A stretch of DNA of 64,000 nucleotides from CALCMJ01 sp964475415 (GCA_964475415.1 CAYYWZ010000002.1:1-64000), one strand, 5' to 3'. Shown: positions 35,348 to 44,211, counted from the first letter of the stretch. Notes: generated by a model not told the origin, from the sequence alone. Program-made: numbers and translations.

Positions 35348-36772
35348 GTTACCACCTACCTTAATAATCTTCTTCGTTATAGCTTGGTGGTCAGTTGTAA
35401 TAAATCTCAGGAAATAAGTCCCTGTTTCTAGATGCGCTAAGTTTATACTTCTATTGCCAATATCTATATGCTCTATGTGATTTCCTAAAGCACTGTAAAG
35501 CTGAATACTGGATGTAGAGATAGCTGTATCTATGTTTAGAATATCAGTAAAAGGTATGGGACTAATCTTAATAGCTATCTTTGGTATAGAAGAATTATCC
35601 AAGGTAGAAAGTATGTCTGGCGTCTCACATGGATCATCTAAAGATATCAATAGTGGAAATTGATTGTATTGCCCATTTCCTGTTTCTTCTAGAATATGAC
35701 ACAGGAGTAATATTTTATCTTCTGATGTTAGTATCAGATCTACAGGAGTAGTTTGCTGATTGTCCGAAAAGCTAATCTTGCATAGTTCATCGAATGTACT
35801 ATCTAAGGTGTAGAAGGAAGTTGTTATTCCTATATTATTATATTCAAGGACAGATAATAATTTGCGGTCGTCATCTAGTTCTATGAGGTTTTTTGTTTCG
35901 CAGGGTAGGGAGTTGCTGATTAGAAACTCTTCTAAAATATTTCCCTCTTGATCTATATCTAACAGTTTACAGGTTTTTCCTTGGTTTATATTTACAGTGG
36001 TACTAGCGCCAATAATTCCTTGCTTATCATTTTTGACTATCATATCTGTCAGGATTCCAGGTCCCATGTTTTTCTTCCATAGGAATTCACCTGTTGCTAG
36101 GTCCCATTTACTCAATATCATTTCCGGCGGATCCACTAATTCACTTGGAGAGGTAAAAGAAGAAATATAGACTTCTTTATTATCGAGGATTTCGATCGCT
36201 AGATCATATTGTATTTTCTCGAAAGGTACTGTTATATCATATACGACTTCTCCTGTAGACGTGACTCGTAGTAAAAATTGTTCGTATTCATTTATTTCGA
36301 TATCAGGGTTAATATCAGAAAAGCCATATATAAGGTAGTCTCCGTTTGCGAGTACTTCTATTCCTTTAGCAAGATTTCTATAATTTTCTTTGAAGTTTAC
36401 TAGTTCTACTCCCACACCTTGTTCGATAAAGTATATCAAGTCTAATTTACCATTTCTATTTGATAGGATAATAAACCCTCCATCTGGTGTAGATATGATG
36501 TCTCTAGCTGCCTCATAAGTTCCAGCGGATCCAAAATCTAATACCCATTCGACTTTTCCTTCTGGAGTTATCTTACTGTAGAATATGTTTCCACCATTTA
36601 CGTTATCAAAATGGTAGCCTGCCATAACATAGTTTCCATCAGTAGTTTGTGAGATACGCTCTAAATGTTCACTGCCTCCAGTATTTTCAAAGAATTTTTT
36701 CCCCCAAGATTGGCTAGTCAATGACTGAAATAAAAGCATGATGGTTATAAAAGAAAAAGATGATCTTTTCAT
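35342..36772 (-). CDS. Secreted propeller-like protein with type-A T9SS signal
   Basis: Exported protein with a signal peptide (MKRSSFSFITIMLLFQSLTSQS). The body (~25-390) has repeated strands such as GGSEHLERISQTTDGNYVMAGY, ISTPDGGFIILSNRNG, EVLANGDYLIYGFSD and ILTSEDKILLLCHI, the pattern of a DUF4082/delta-60-like beta-propeller that reads as repeated D-G-G/N-Y turns. The C-terminal ~75 residues are a Por-type sorting domain (ISPIPFTDILNIDTAI ... NLAHLETGTYFLRFITTD). No enzymatic motif. An inverted repeat overlaps its start codon. Downstream of leuS on the same strand, with a 177-base gap. Confidence 0.8.
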   Translation of the reverse strand: MKRSSFSFITIMLLFQSLTSQSWGKKFFENTGGSEHLERISQTTDGNYVMAGYHFDNVNGGNIFYSKITPEGKVEWVLDFGSAGTYEAARDIISTPDGGFIILSNRNGKLDLIYFIEQGVGVELVNFKENYRNLAKGIEVLANGDYLIYGFSDINPDIEINEYEQFLLRVTSTGEVVYDITVPFEKIQYDLAIEILDNKEVYISSFTSPSELVDPPEMILSKWDLATGEFLWKKNMGPGILTDMIVKNDKQGIIGASTTVNINQGKTCKLLDIDQEGNILEEFLISNSLPCETKNLIELDDDRKLLSVLEYNNIGITTSFYTLDSTFDELCKISFSDNQQTTPVDLILTSEDKILLLCHILEETGNGQYNQFPLLISLDDPCETPDILSTLDNSSIPKIAIKISPIPFTDILNIDTAISTSSIQLYSALGNHIEHIDIGNRSINLAHLETGTYFLRFITTDHQAITKKIIKVGGNQ

Positions 36773-36799
36773 ACTTTATGTTTTGTTGTACATAAAGTA
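36772..36799 (-). promoter_or_regulatory. Inverted repeat TACTTTATG-N10-CATAAAGTA at the start codon
   Basis: Perfect 9-bp arms; the right arm in mRNA sense touches the A of the start codon of the sorted protein gene. It could form an RNA hairpin that controls translation or be an operator. Confidence 0.4.
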
Positions 36800-36876
36800 A
36801 TCATTTTATATGACTTTTGACAAAACATATCCTTAGTTTCTATCGGTAAAGTATTGAGGAAGCCGAAAGCCTTGTT

Positions 36877-36916
36877 AACTCTTAAATAAAATTTAGAGTA
36901 GCTATTCTTAAGAGTT
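36877..36916 (-). promoter_or_regulatory. Inverted repeat after leuS
   Basis: AACTCTTAA/TTAAGAGTT, 9 bp with a 22-base loop, 34-73 bases past the leuS stop codon. No T-run follows on the minus strand, so termination is only a possibility. Confidence 0.25.
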
Positions 36917-36949
36917 CGCGATAACGATCAACCCTAGTTTATTTATACA

Positions 36950-39814
36950 CTAAGCTTTTACTACAATATTCACCATTCTCTTAGGAACGACAATTACCTT
37001 GACAACCTCCTTGCCTTCTGTCCATTTTTGGATGCTCTCATCAGCCAAGGCAAGTTTTTGTACAGTTTCTTTATCTAGATTGACATCAACCATAATTTCT
37101 GAACGTTTTTTGCCATTTATACTAAGGGGCATCATGACTGCAGATTCTTTCAGATACTCTTCGTTGTGGATAGGGTAGCTACTTAGATGTACACTATCCG
37201 TATTGCCTAGTTTATGCCATAGCTCTTCTGTGAGAAACGGTGCAAACGGTGCTAGTAACCTTACCAGCGGCTCCAAGACTTCTTTCTTATTGCAGTTGAG
37301 TTTTTTTAGTTCGTTTGTACAAACCATAAACTGACTTACAGCGGTATTAAAAGAAAAGTTAGGAACATCGTTATGCATTTTCTTGATTGCAGTATGCAAG
37401 ATTTTTAATTCTTCCTTATTAGCACTTTCTTCACTTACTACAAAACTGCCTTCTGCATCGTGGTATAGATTCCAGAATTTTCTTATAAACTTTGATACAC
37501 CATCGATACCGTTCATATCCCATGGTTTAGATTGCTCTATAGGCCCTAGGAACATCTCATACATTCTAAAACAGTCCGCACCATATTTGCCTACAACATC
37601 ATCAGGGTTGATGACATTAAATTTTGATTTTGACATCTTACCTACTTCAGAATGAGTAACCAATTCTGAATCTGTATGATTTCCATTGGGCATAAATTTC
37701 CCATTTTGATAAGTGCCTTTAGAACATTCAAAAATAGCACCTTCGTACTCCGGTCTCCAAGCTAGGAATTTATCTATACTTTTCTTATTCAAATAAGATT
37801 GTTCACTGCCATAATTTATAACAAAATCTATATGGATAGGAATTTTGACAAAGGCTGTATCTTCCATTTTTTGTGCAAGTCCCGCACAAAAGAATTTTGC
37901 TACGCCATCTACTTTTTCTCTAAGCATATAGATAAACTCTATTACACCTTGTATCATTCCTTGATTGATAAGTTTTTTGAAGGGCTCATTAGTCGGTACT
38001 CGACCTGTATCAAACAAGAATTTATGCCAGAACCTTGCATAAAGCAAGTGGGCAACAGCGTGTTCCGCACCTCCGATATAGAGATCTACATCTTTCCAGT
38101 AATTTATCGCTTCTTGGCTAGCAAACTCTTGATCATTATTGGGATCCATATATCTTAAGAAATACCATGATGATCCTGCTACCGCTGGCATCACATCGGT
38201 TTCTCTAGTCCTACCATCAGGAAGTGTGTTCCATTCTTTTAATCTAGATAGGGGAGACTGTCCTCCTTTTCCTGGTTTGAAGTCTTCCGTATCAGGTAAG
38301 ACCAGAGGAAGCTCCGACTCAGGCAATACTTCAGCAATACCATCCTTAGAATATACGATAGGAAATGGCTCACCCCAGTATCTTTGTCTAGAGAAGTTAG
38401 CATCTCTTAGTCTGTAATTAGTTTCCTTCTGACCGACACCTATTTCTTTTACTTTGTAAAACATGGTTTTGATCGCCTGCTTAACTTTCATCCCGTCTAG
38501 AAAATCAGAGTTAATCATCGTACCTATCTTGTCACTTTTACTTGCTCCCTCATGCGCCGACTTATCCACTACAGGAATAATTTCTAAACCAAATTTCGTA
38601 GCAAAGGCATGATCTCTTTCGTCATCACTTGGTACAGCCATGATGGCTCCTGTTCCATAATCCTTAAGAACATATTCACTTATCCAGATCGGTATTCTTT
38701 TCTGGTTGAATGGGTTGATAACATAAGCACCTAGTGGGGCACCCGTTACTTTTTTCTCAGAAATTCTTTCTAGTTCAGATCTGCCATTGACATAAGAAAT
38801 ATACTCATCCACAGCTGGCTTATTTTCTTCTGTAACCAATTGTGTTACCAGTTCATGCTTAGGAGCAAGAACCATAAACGTAGCTCCAAAAATCGTATCT
38901 GGTCTAGTTGTGAATACTTCTATATTTTCTTCACTGTTCTTTATCTGGAAGCTTATACTTGCGCCCTCAGATTTTCCTATCCAGTTTCTCTGCATCGTCT
39001 TGAGTGCATCAGACCATTCGATATCATTCATATCCTGGAGTAATCGCTCAGCATAAGCAGTAATTCTGAGGTACCACTGACTCATAGCCTTCTGTTCTAC
39101 CGGATGTCCACCACGTTCTGATAATCCATCTTTGACTTGGTCATTAGCGAGAACAGTTCCTAATTCTTCACACCAATTGACATAGCCTATTTTTTTGTAA
39201 GCCAGTCTGTAGTCCATGATAATTTCTTCTTGATCTACATGAGATTTTTTGTTCCATTCTTCTGCGGAGAAAGAATTTTCATGATCATGTACAGCGTTTA
39301 TTTTAGTATTACCTTCGGCAGCAAATGTTTCTCTTAGTTTAGTTATGGATACGGCCTTATCTTGATCTAAGTCGTAATAATGTTCAAATATTTCTGAGAA
39401 TATCCATTGTGTCCATTTGTAGTACTTAGGTTCACAAGTACTAACCTGTCTGTCCCAATCAAAGGAAAGACCTAGATCACCAAACTGTTCTTTATATCTT
39501 ACTATGTTCTGAGAAGTCGATACAGCAGGATGGATACCTGTCTGTATAGCATACTCTTCTGCAGGCAATCCGAAAGCATCAAAACCCATAGGATGCAACA
39601 CATTGAATCCCATCAATCTCTTATATCTAGAAAAAATATCTGAGGCAATATATCCTAGGGGATGACCTACATGGAGGCCTGCACCAGAAGGGTAGGGGAA
39701 CATATCGAGGACGTAATATTTTTCCTTGTTAGGATCTTCCTTGACTTTATAAATGCCCTTAGTTTTCCATTCCGATTTCCACTTAGCTTCTATTTCCTTA
39801 TGATTAAAATCCAT
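36950..39814 (-). CDS. leuS: Leucyl-tRNA synthetase
   Basis: Class I aminoacyl-tRNA synthetase that charges tRNA-Leu. The HIGH motif reads HVGHPLGY, the KMSKS motif reads KMSKSKFN, and the editing (CP1) domain lies between ~230 and ~430 (FTTRPDTIFGATFMVLAP, GTGAIMAVPSDDERDHAF). The CP core also holds SWYFLRYMDPNN. 954 residues is longer than the ~860 of E. coli; two insertions are seen, one after ~145 (a stretch with RETFAAEGNTK) and one before KMSKS (FIYMLREKVDGVAKFF to TYQNGKFMPNG), as in other Bacteroidota. A lipoprotein gene precedes it on the same strand by 6 bases. Confidence 0.98.
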   Translation of the reverse strand: MDFNHKEIEAKWKSEWKTKGIYKVKEDPNKEKYYVLDMFPYPSGAGLHVGHPLGYIASDIFSRYKRLMGFNVLHPMGFDAFGLPAEEYAIQTGIHPAVSTSQNIVRYKEQFGDLGLSFDWDRQVSTCEPKYYKWTQWIFSEIFEHYYDLDQDKAVSITKLRETFAAEGNTKINAVHDHENSFSAEEWNKKSHVDQEEIIMDYRLAYKKIGYVNWCEELGTVLANDQVKDGLSERGGHPVEQKAMSQWYLRITAYAERLLQDMNDIEWSDALKTMQRNWIGKSEGASISFQIKNSEENIEVFTTRPDTIFGATFMVLAPKHELVTQLVTEENKPAVDEYISYVNGRSELERISEKKVTGAPLGAYVINPFNQKRIPIWISEYVLKDYGTGAIMAVPSDDERDHAFATKFGLEIIPVVDKSAHEGASKSDKIGTMINSDFLDGMKVKQAIKTMFYKVKEIGVGQKETNYRLRDANFSRQRYWGEPFPIVYSKDGIAEVLPESELPLVLPDTEDFKPGKGGQSPLSRLKEWNTLPDGRTRETDVMPAVAGSSWYFLRYMDPNNDQEFASQEAINYWKDVDLYIGGAEHAVAHLLYARFWHKFLFDTGRVPTNEPFKKLINQGMIQGVIEFIYMLREKVDGVAKFFCAGLAQKMEDTAFVKIPIHIDFVINYGSEQSYLNKKSIDKFLAWRPEYEGAIFECSKGTYQNGKFMPNGNHTDSELVTHSEVGKMSKSKFNVINPDDVVGKYGADCFRMYEMFLGPIEQSKPWDMNGIDGVSKFIRKFWNLYHDAEGSFVVSEESANKEELKILHTAIKKMHNDVPNFSFNTAVSQFMVCTNELKKLNCNKKEVLEPLVRLLAPFAPFLTEELWHKLGNTDSVHLSSYPIHNEEYLKESAVMMPLSINGKKRSEIMVDVNLDKETVQKLALADESIQKWTEGKEVVKVIVVPKRMVNIVVKA

Positions 39815-39820
39815 GCCTAA

Positions 39821-40498
39821 CTATATTTTTCTTTTTAGAATTCTTACACTTTTTAAGGAGTAACTATTTGGCTTATCATCTATAAGTCCCCATCTTTCTC
39901 TCCATTCTAATTTATCATTGACCTGTGTTACCTGATAGTTTTCTCTAAATATAATTTCCCCTGCTGGGTTGATGATGGTTACCATATTTTCATTGCCATC
40001 CTCATCATAGGTATACACATATCTTCTCTGCGTAACATCATCACTTGATTTGATATCCTTGATACGCTTGCGTCCTTGATCATCATACTCAAATGATTCT
40101 ATTCTCAACATATCATCATTAGCAGCATCGAAAGCTATTTTTCTAGCTACTTTTTCTTCATCATATACAAACTTATAATAGCTTAGCAATGAGTCCTGAC
40201 CATCATAATATTTGGATCCCAGAATCTTATCTGAGTTCTTTGCTAGATCGAAAATTTCTTTCCCCTTAAAGCTGCCATCTGCATTATAAAAGTTATGTTG
40301 TACGATACGCCCACCTGGATCGATCAGGTCAGATTCTGAAAAAGTCATAGCACCCCGTACAGACTCGCCATTCTCCGTAATGACCTTATAGACTTCGATA
40401 ATATCTTCAGTATAGGTCTCCTCTTTTTCTGATTTACAAGCGATCATCACAATAAGGGAAACAATGAGTAGGATAGTATATTTCATAATCTTCTTCAT
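39821..40498 (-). CDS. Hypothetical lipoprotein with YD/MORN-like beta repeats
   Basis: Periplasmic or outer-membrane lipoprotein: signal ILLIVSLIVMIACKSEKE with lipobox MIAC (Cys21). The mature part is a run of beta strands with spaced D-G/Y turns (FYNADGSFKGKEIFD, YYDGQDSLLSYYKFVYDEEK, EYDDQGRKRIKDIKS, YTYDEDGNENMVTI), similar to YD/RHS or MORN-variant repeats. No active-site motif. It sits 6 bases upstream of leuS and is probably co-transcribed with it, which is likely a matter of arrangement rather than function. The -7 element at 40506-40513 puts transcription start almost at the ATG, so its mRNA may have a very short leader. Confidence 0.7.
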   Translation of the reverse strand: MKKIMKYTILLIVSLIVMIACKSEKEETYTEDIIEVYKVITENGESVRGAMTFSESDLIDPGGRIVQHNFYNADGSFKGKEIFDLAKNSDKILGSKYYDGQDSLLSYYKFVYDEEKVARKIAFDAANDDMLRIESFEYDDQGRKRIKDIKSSDDVTQRRYVYTYDEDGNENMVTIINPAGEIIFRENYQVTQVNDKLEWRERWGLIDDKPNSYSLKSVRILKRKI

Positions 40499-40505
40499 AA
40501 GGATG

Positions 40506-40513
40506 CAAAATTA
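40506..40513 (-). promoter_or_regulatory. Bacteroidota -7 element (TAATTTTG, minus strand)
   Basis: Reads TAATTTTGCATCC on the minus strand, directly before the lipoprotein gene that starts at 40498. The expected start of transcription is within a few bases of the ATG. Confidence 0.5.
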
Positions 40514-40599
40514 TAGATTTATTTAAGAATATACCCTTTAGACGCCAATAAAAGCACCCTTGTCACCAAGTAATTTTTGTAATGATTTTAGTGAGGTTT

Positions 40600-40846
40600 G
40601 GGCGTCTCCCGTGCCTGCCGAAGCTATAGCGAAGGAAGGCCTCTCATTCTTTTGATACTGTACCTTTATTTATCGTAAGCTTTCTTTTTGGTAATCTGAC
40701 CCACTGTAAGACTAGAAGCCTTCCTCCGCTAGCTCTACTTGCGCATAGCATTGCACGGGTCGGGTCATTCGGTACTCCACATTTGTTTCGGTACTTCGCA
40801 CCTGCCTTACGTTGCACTACAGGCATTACCTACTACCCCTGACGCA
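40600..40846. repeat. Probable dispersed Bacteroidota intergenic repeat
   Basis: The 420-bp gap 40499-40918 holds a GC-rich block beginning GGGCGTCTCCCGTGCCTGCC and ending CTACCCCTGACGC, with short inverted ends (GCGTC/GACGC) and internal pieces such as CACGGGTCGGGTCATTCGG. Bacteroidota genomes often carry dispersed non-coding repeats that begin GGGCGT, contain a GTCGGG core and end near CCCT-ACGC; this looks like a long member (from memory, not from a search). It contains a 60-codon open frame on the minus strand that I judge spurious. Confidence 0.45.
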
Positions 40847-40918
40847 AGGCTAGAATGTAATGGTTAATGGTAATGTTACTTTTAACTTGCTAGATCTTTG
40901 GCCATTTGCTGATAGTAC

Positions 40919-41464
40919 CTACACCCCTTGCCGCCAGATTTGAAAAGCTCCAGTCTCGTCATCTAAGTCCTGAGCTCTTTCAAATATTTCTTGTATGGAA
41001 TATTTGGAGGTAGATAGCAGGTAAAAAAACTGCTGTATAAATATCAAACTAGCATTACCTTCTATTTCCTTGCTAGGAGAGATATAGCTAGATGCATTGG
41101 CTTCAAGGAAAGCTTCTGCCATAGTATCAATACCAGCGATACAAGCTGTTGATATGACACATTCTTTATGTAAATTGCCGTATTCTAAAATTTGGTCTGG
41201 GAGAAAGGTAGATCGTGGTTCTGCCTCTTTGTATAGCTCCAGAGATAATGCTGGCAGGATAAACCCCAGATCATCTCCATGTGCCGATAGGATAATATAA
41301 TCTGTAAATCCTATCTGCCTACTTGTTCCTTTCAGATAGTCGATAAGATCTTGTGGCCTACCTACAGGATATAGCCTAACTTGGAATCCAAAGTATTCTA
41401 TACATTGTCTGATTGTCTCAGCCTCATTTCCAGCCGATTGTAAATTGATAATATCTATAACCAT
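40919..41464 (-). CDS. Small stand-alone CHAT/caspase-like protein
   Basis: 181-residue protein resembling the CHAT branch of clan CD cysteine peptidases. A strand plus His is seen in YIILSAHGDDLGF (His62) and a strand plus Cys in CVISTACIAG (Cys108), the usual order and spacing of the catalytic dyad. The helix after the Cys (MAEAFLEANASSYISPS) and the end (FIQQFFYLL ... SIQEIFERAQDL) match the CHAT C-terminal pattern of avoiding SAC-TG with a helix in front of a final amphipathic helix. No other domain is attached, whereas CHAT domains usually have TPR or effector regions. It starts one base before the end of the hydrolase gene upstream. Peptidase activity and target are unproven. Confidence 0.6.
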   Translation of the reverse strand: MVIDIINLQSAGNEAETIRQCIEYFGFQVRLYPVGRPQDLIDYLKGTSRQIGFTDYIILSAHGDDLGFILPALSLELYKEAEPRSTFLPDQILEYGNLHKECVISTACIAGIDTMAEAFLEANASSYISPSKEIEGNASLIFIQQFFYLLSTSKYSIQEIFERAQDLDDETGAFQIWRQGV

Positions 41465-42430
41465 CTAACTGTCTTGCATCGAGAAAAAATGTATAATCTC
41501 TGATTCGTGCCAATAGACATCTTTTCTCCATTCTACAAAGCCTACATGTCCTCCATGCTGAGTATAGGAAAAGTGTATATTATCATTTTTTATTTCTTGA
41601 TCACTTGGATAACAACTTTCTGATAAAAAGGAATCATCTCGAGCATTGATGATCAGTGCTGGGTACTCTATCTCAGGTAGAAACTGCTTGCTATTACACT
41701 GACTATAATAATCTTCAGCATCTTTGAATCCATGTAATGGTGCTGTAATCTTATCGTCGAATTCCCAGACATTATTCACATTTGCTAATATATCTAGGTC
41801 TATCAGTCCAGGGTATTGCTCGTTCTTCAATTTAGCTTTTTGACTTAAGTCTTTTACAAATCTAGCGGTATAGAGCTTATTGGTTTTTGATAACATTTCT
41901 AACGAACATCCCTTAAGGTCTAGCGGTACGGAGACCGCAGCTACTTTTTTCAAATTAGGAATTTTCTTTTGCATAGGATCTCCAGTATACTTTAATACCA
42001 AATTGCCTCCTAGACTAAATCCTATCAGAAACACACTTTCGTAATCACTAGTTCTCATGGTGAGGACTTCTTGTAGATCATCGGTTGCTCCGCTATGGTA
42101 GATGCGTTTCGCTTTATTGATTTCTCCGCTGCAACCTCTATAATTGATAGCAAGTATGTCGAACTTTTCTTTGTGAAGATGTTCAGCTATTTTTCTGATG
42201 TATTTAGAAGAACTACTTCCTTCTAGACCATGGCATAAGACTGCAACTTTTGTATTGGTTTTTTCTTTTTGCCGCATCCAGTCTATATCTAAGAAGTCAG
42301 CATCTTCTAAAGTAAGCCTTTCGCGCTCCATTTCTATGTGACTTATCTTTCTAAACAGATAAGGGTAGATCGTGTTAATCTTAGACACGGTAAATGGAAA
42401 CGTAGGCTGGTATGGACTTACAAGGTGCAT
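41465..42430 (-). CDS. YheT-family alpha/beta hydrolase
   Basis: Alpha/beta-hydrolase of the YheT/ABHD1-3 type. The oxyanion HGLEGSSSSKYI near residue 67, nucleophile Ser139 in LIGFSLGGNLVLKY, the acid in NARDDSFLSE and catalytic His in QHGGHVGFVEW are visible. The INYRGCSGEINKAKRIYHSG stretch is diagnostic for the family. Substrate is unknown; family members act as esterases or lipases. Length 321 is typical. The gene follows the Smr gene by 3 bases and is itself followed without gap by the CHAT-like gene, so the group is co-translated. Confidence 0.9.
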   Translation of the reverse strand: MHLVSPYQPTFPFTVSKINTIYPYLFRKISHIEMERERLTLEDADFLDIDWMRQKEKTNTKVAVLCHGLEGSSSSKYIRKIAEHLHKEKFDILAINYRGCSGEINKAKRIYHSGATDDLQEVLTMRTSDYESVFLIGFSLGGNLVLKYTGDPMQKKIPNLKKVAAVSVPLDLKGCSLEMLSKTNKLYTARFVKDLSQKAKLKNEQYPGLIDLDILANVNNVWEFDDKITAPLHGFKDAEDYYSQCNSKQFLPEIEYPALIINARDDSFLSESCYPSDQEIKNDNIHFSYTQHGGHVGFVEWRKDVYWHESEIIHFFSMQDS

Positions 42431-42433
42431 AGC

Positions 42434-42691
42434 CTACTTATGTTTGAAATAGATAAATAGTCTGCCAAAATTTTTGCTGTCTTTATCTAGGCGGTGATAC
42501 TTTTGTTTGATCCTTTTCTGATCTAGAAAGCGCAATACTTTTTTCTTAAGCTGACCACTACCTTTACCAGGAATTATTTCTACCGTCTTTATTTTTTTTT
42601 CTATCGCTTCTTCTATAATATCTTCTAGAGCCTTGTCTATCAGCCAGCCTTTATTATAGATGTCATGTAGATCTAGTTTTAATTTAGCCAC
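42434..42691 (-). CDS. Small Smr-domain protein
   Basis: 85-residue stand-alone Smr domain, the nuclease/nucleic-acid-binding fold found at the C-terminus of MutS2 and in small solo proteins. Signature parts are LDLHDIYNKG at the start (the Leu-Asp-Leu-His motif) and VEIIPGKGSGQLKKKVLRFL in the middle; the residue before GKGSG is Pro rather than the usual His, which may reduce nuclease activity. It ends with RLFIYFK. It overlaps the GDPD gene by 8 bases and precedes the hydrolase by 3. In an operon without MutS2, a role in RNA or branched-DNA processing is possible. Confidence 0.85.
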   Translation of the reverse strand: MAKLKLDLHDIYNKGWLIDKALEDIIEEAIEKKIKTVEIIPGKGSGQLKKKVLRFLDQKRIKQKYHRLDKDSKNFGRLFIYFKHK

Positions 42692-43622
42692 GTTTGTTAA
42701 TTTCTTTTATTAGCCTATCGGGATAATCGCTTATTATACCATCCACTTGAAGATCTATCATTGCGTTTATATCACTTAGTTCATTAGGTGTCCAAGGGAT
42801 GAGTTTCATTTTATGGCTATTGCAGTAAGCTACCATATCTTTATCTACGAGTTTGTAGTAAGGACTATAAATGGCAGGTACGAAACCTAGTTTTTCCATG
42901 TTCTCTTCTATACTGTCTTTGTTCTCGATAAGGTAGGCTAGAGGTATAGAAGGATCTTTCTCATGCATGATTTGTAGACAAGGTACATCGAAGCATTGTA
43001 GGGAGGTCTTCGTCTCTATTCCTAGATCATAGACGGTCTTGATTGCGATGTCTACAAATTCATTCACAGAAGGTAAGTAGCTGTTGTCCCATTCTGGTCT
43101 CCTCTTCAATTCTATATTGTAAAAGATATCTTGCTTTCCTATTTTTTTTGCTTCCGCTTCTATATGCTTCACCATATCTGTGAGGCTAGGTTTATGCACC
43201 TTGATTTTTTTCTGTTCAGGAAATTTTTCATGATAGCTTGTTCCTACATCGTATGTTTTTATTTCATTATAGTCTAGTAAGTAGATGTTATGTTCTTTTT
43301 CTTTCTCCTTTGGAATGGCTTTTCCGTCAGGCGCCATAGCTATCTCATGGTTGAAGAATGGCTCATGTGATACAATAAGTTGCTTATCCTTAGAGACAAC
43401 AACATCTAGTTCTAGTGTATTTACCCCTAGATTAAGTGCATGCTCAAAAGCTGGGATGGTATTTTCTGGATAGAGACCTCTGCATCCTCTATGACCTTGG
43501 ATATCTATTTTCTTGCTCATTATTTTTTCTTTCTTGACGGTGCTATTAGACTCTTTGCAACCATTCATGGGTAGGGTGCTCCATAGAACGATTATCCATA
43601 ATATTTTTTTTAAGATGTTCAT
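42684..43622 (-). CDS. Glycerophosphodiester phosphodiesterase (GDPD) family protein, probable lipoprotein
   Basis: TIM-barrel phosphodiesterase that releases glycerol 3-phosphate from glycerophosphodiesters. GDPD motifs: His44-Arg in QGHRGCRGLYPENT, NTLELDVVVSKDKQLIVSHE, and LQVDGIISDYPD near the end. The N-terminus is hydrophobic and ends PMNGCKES, an imperfect lipobox, so the enzyme is probably exported or membrane anchored. A second Met at residue 35 would give a cytoplasmic form, but the signal-like start is favoured. It is the first gene of the four-gene operon with Smr, YheT-type hydrolase and the CHAT-like protein, and a good promoter precedes it. Confidence 0.9.
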   Translation of the reverse strand: MNILKKILWIIVLWSTLPMNGCKESNSTVKKEKIMSKKIDIQGHRGCRGLYPENTIPAFEHALNLGVNTLELDVVVSKDKQLIVSHEPFFNHEIAMAPDGKAIPKEKEKEHNIYLLDYNEIKTYDVGTSYHEKFPEQKKIKVHKPSLTDMVKHIEAEAKKIGKQDIFYNIELKRRPEWDNSYLPSVNEFVDIAIKTVYDLGIETKTSLQCFDVPCLQIMHEKDPSIPLAYLIENKDSIEENMEKLGFVPAIYSPYYKLVDKDMVAYCNSHKMKLIPWTPNELSDINAMIDLQVDGIISDYPDRLIKEINKRG

Positions 43623-43627
43623 CTCTG

Positions 43628-43658
43628 CAATTTAACGAAAGGGTTTAGCTATGTCAAA
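43628..43658 (-). promoter_or_regulatory. Promoter of the GDPD-Smr-hydrolase-CHAT operon
   Basis: On the minus strand TTTG, a 20-base spacer and TAAATTG lie 6-36 bases before the GDPD ATG. Spacing fits a Bacteroidota -33/-7 pair; the -7 box is one base short of consensus. Confidence 0.45.
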
Positions 43659-43762
43659 TTTTTAAAATAAAACATGATAATGTAGCATAACGAGGTAAGT
43701 AATACTACAATAGCTATTTCGAGGATATATCCATCAGACAAATCATTTAATTATCGATAGCA

Positions 43763-43856
43763 TGAAGGGCTACTATGTTTCTAGCCTAGCGCAACGCGCT
43801 AGGTATAATGAATAGAAAGAAGTGTAGCCTGAAGGGTTACTATGTCTGCTCATTTT
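43763..43856. repeat. Hairpin repeat unit A
   Basis: 94-base unit with a perfect CCTAGCGC-AAC-GCGCTAGG hairpin (43785-43803) and a GTAGCC-TGAA-GGGTTAC hairpin (43824-43840). The same unit recurs at 44157 and 44312, so it is a local repeat. Confidence 0.85.
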
Positions 43857-43934
43857 TACAATAAGCATATACAGATAAGTTTAGTTGTTTTATTGCACAA
43901 GAATTCTGAAGTGTTTGCATAGATATGGAACATG

Positions 43935-43951
43935 GTAGCCCTACAGGCTAC
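43935..43951. repeat. Short hairpin GTAGCC-N5-GGCTAC
   Basis: Perfect 6-bp stem in the same intergenic array, with the same GTAGCC arm as in units A and C. Confidence 0.6.
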
Positions 43952-43970
43952 TTTACGATTCTCTTTCTTT

Positions 43971-44017
43971 ACCCATTGTGATACACTGGGTTGGGATATG
44001 CCAGCCTTGCAGGCTGG
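43971..44017. repeat. Two further hairpins in the array
   Basis: ACCCA-t-TGT / ACA-c-TGGGT (43971-43991) and CCAGCCT-TGC-AGGCTGG (44001-44017). They extend the run of small stem-loops in this gene-free 899-bp region. The rest of that region shows no gene. Confidence 0.6.
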
Positions 44018-44156
44018 ATTTACTAGTAATTTTAAATTTTTTAGGGGATAATAATTATTGCTTGAATACTGAGGTAGATTTGAGCTTTTTTGGACTTAAT
44101 TTTTCATATAAAATTGTAGTCAATATATCGATCTATCTAATGTGTTATCCATAGCC

Positions 44157-44211
44157 TGAAGGGCTACTATGTTTCTAGCCTAGCGCAACGCGCTAGGTAT
44201 AATGAATAGAA
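44157..44211. repeat. Hairpin repeat unit B (cut by gap)
   Basis: Identical to the first 55 bases of unit A, then interrupted by 100 N. Confidence 0.85.

Noticed and set aside
40644..40826. 60-codon frame within the GC-rich repeat
   Set aside because: It lies wholly inside a probable non-coding dispersed repeat, is highly basic and has no start context.
42434..42691. Fragment of MutS2
   Set aside because: It is complete as a solo Smr domain with proper start and stop and is embedded in an operon; no other MutS2 part is nearby.
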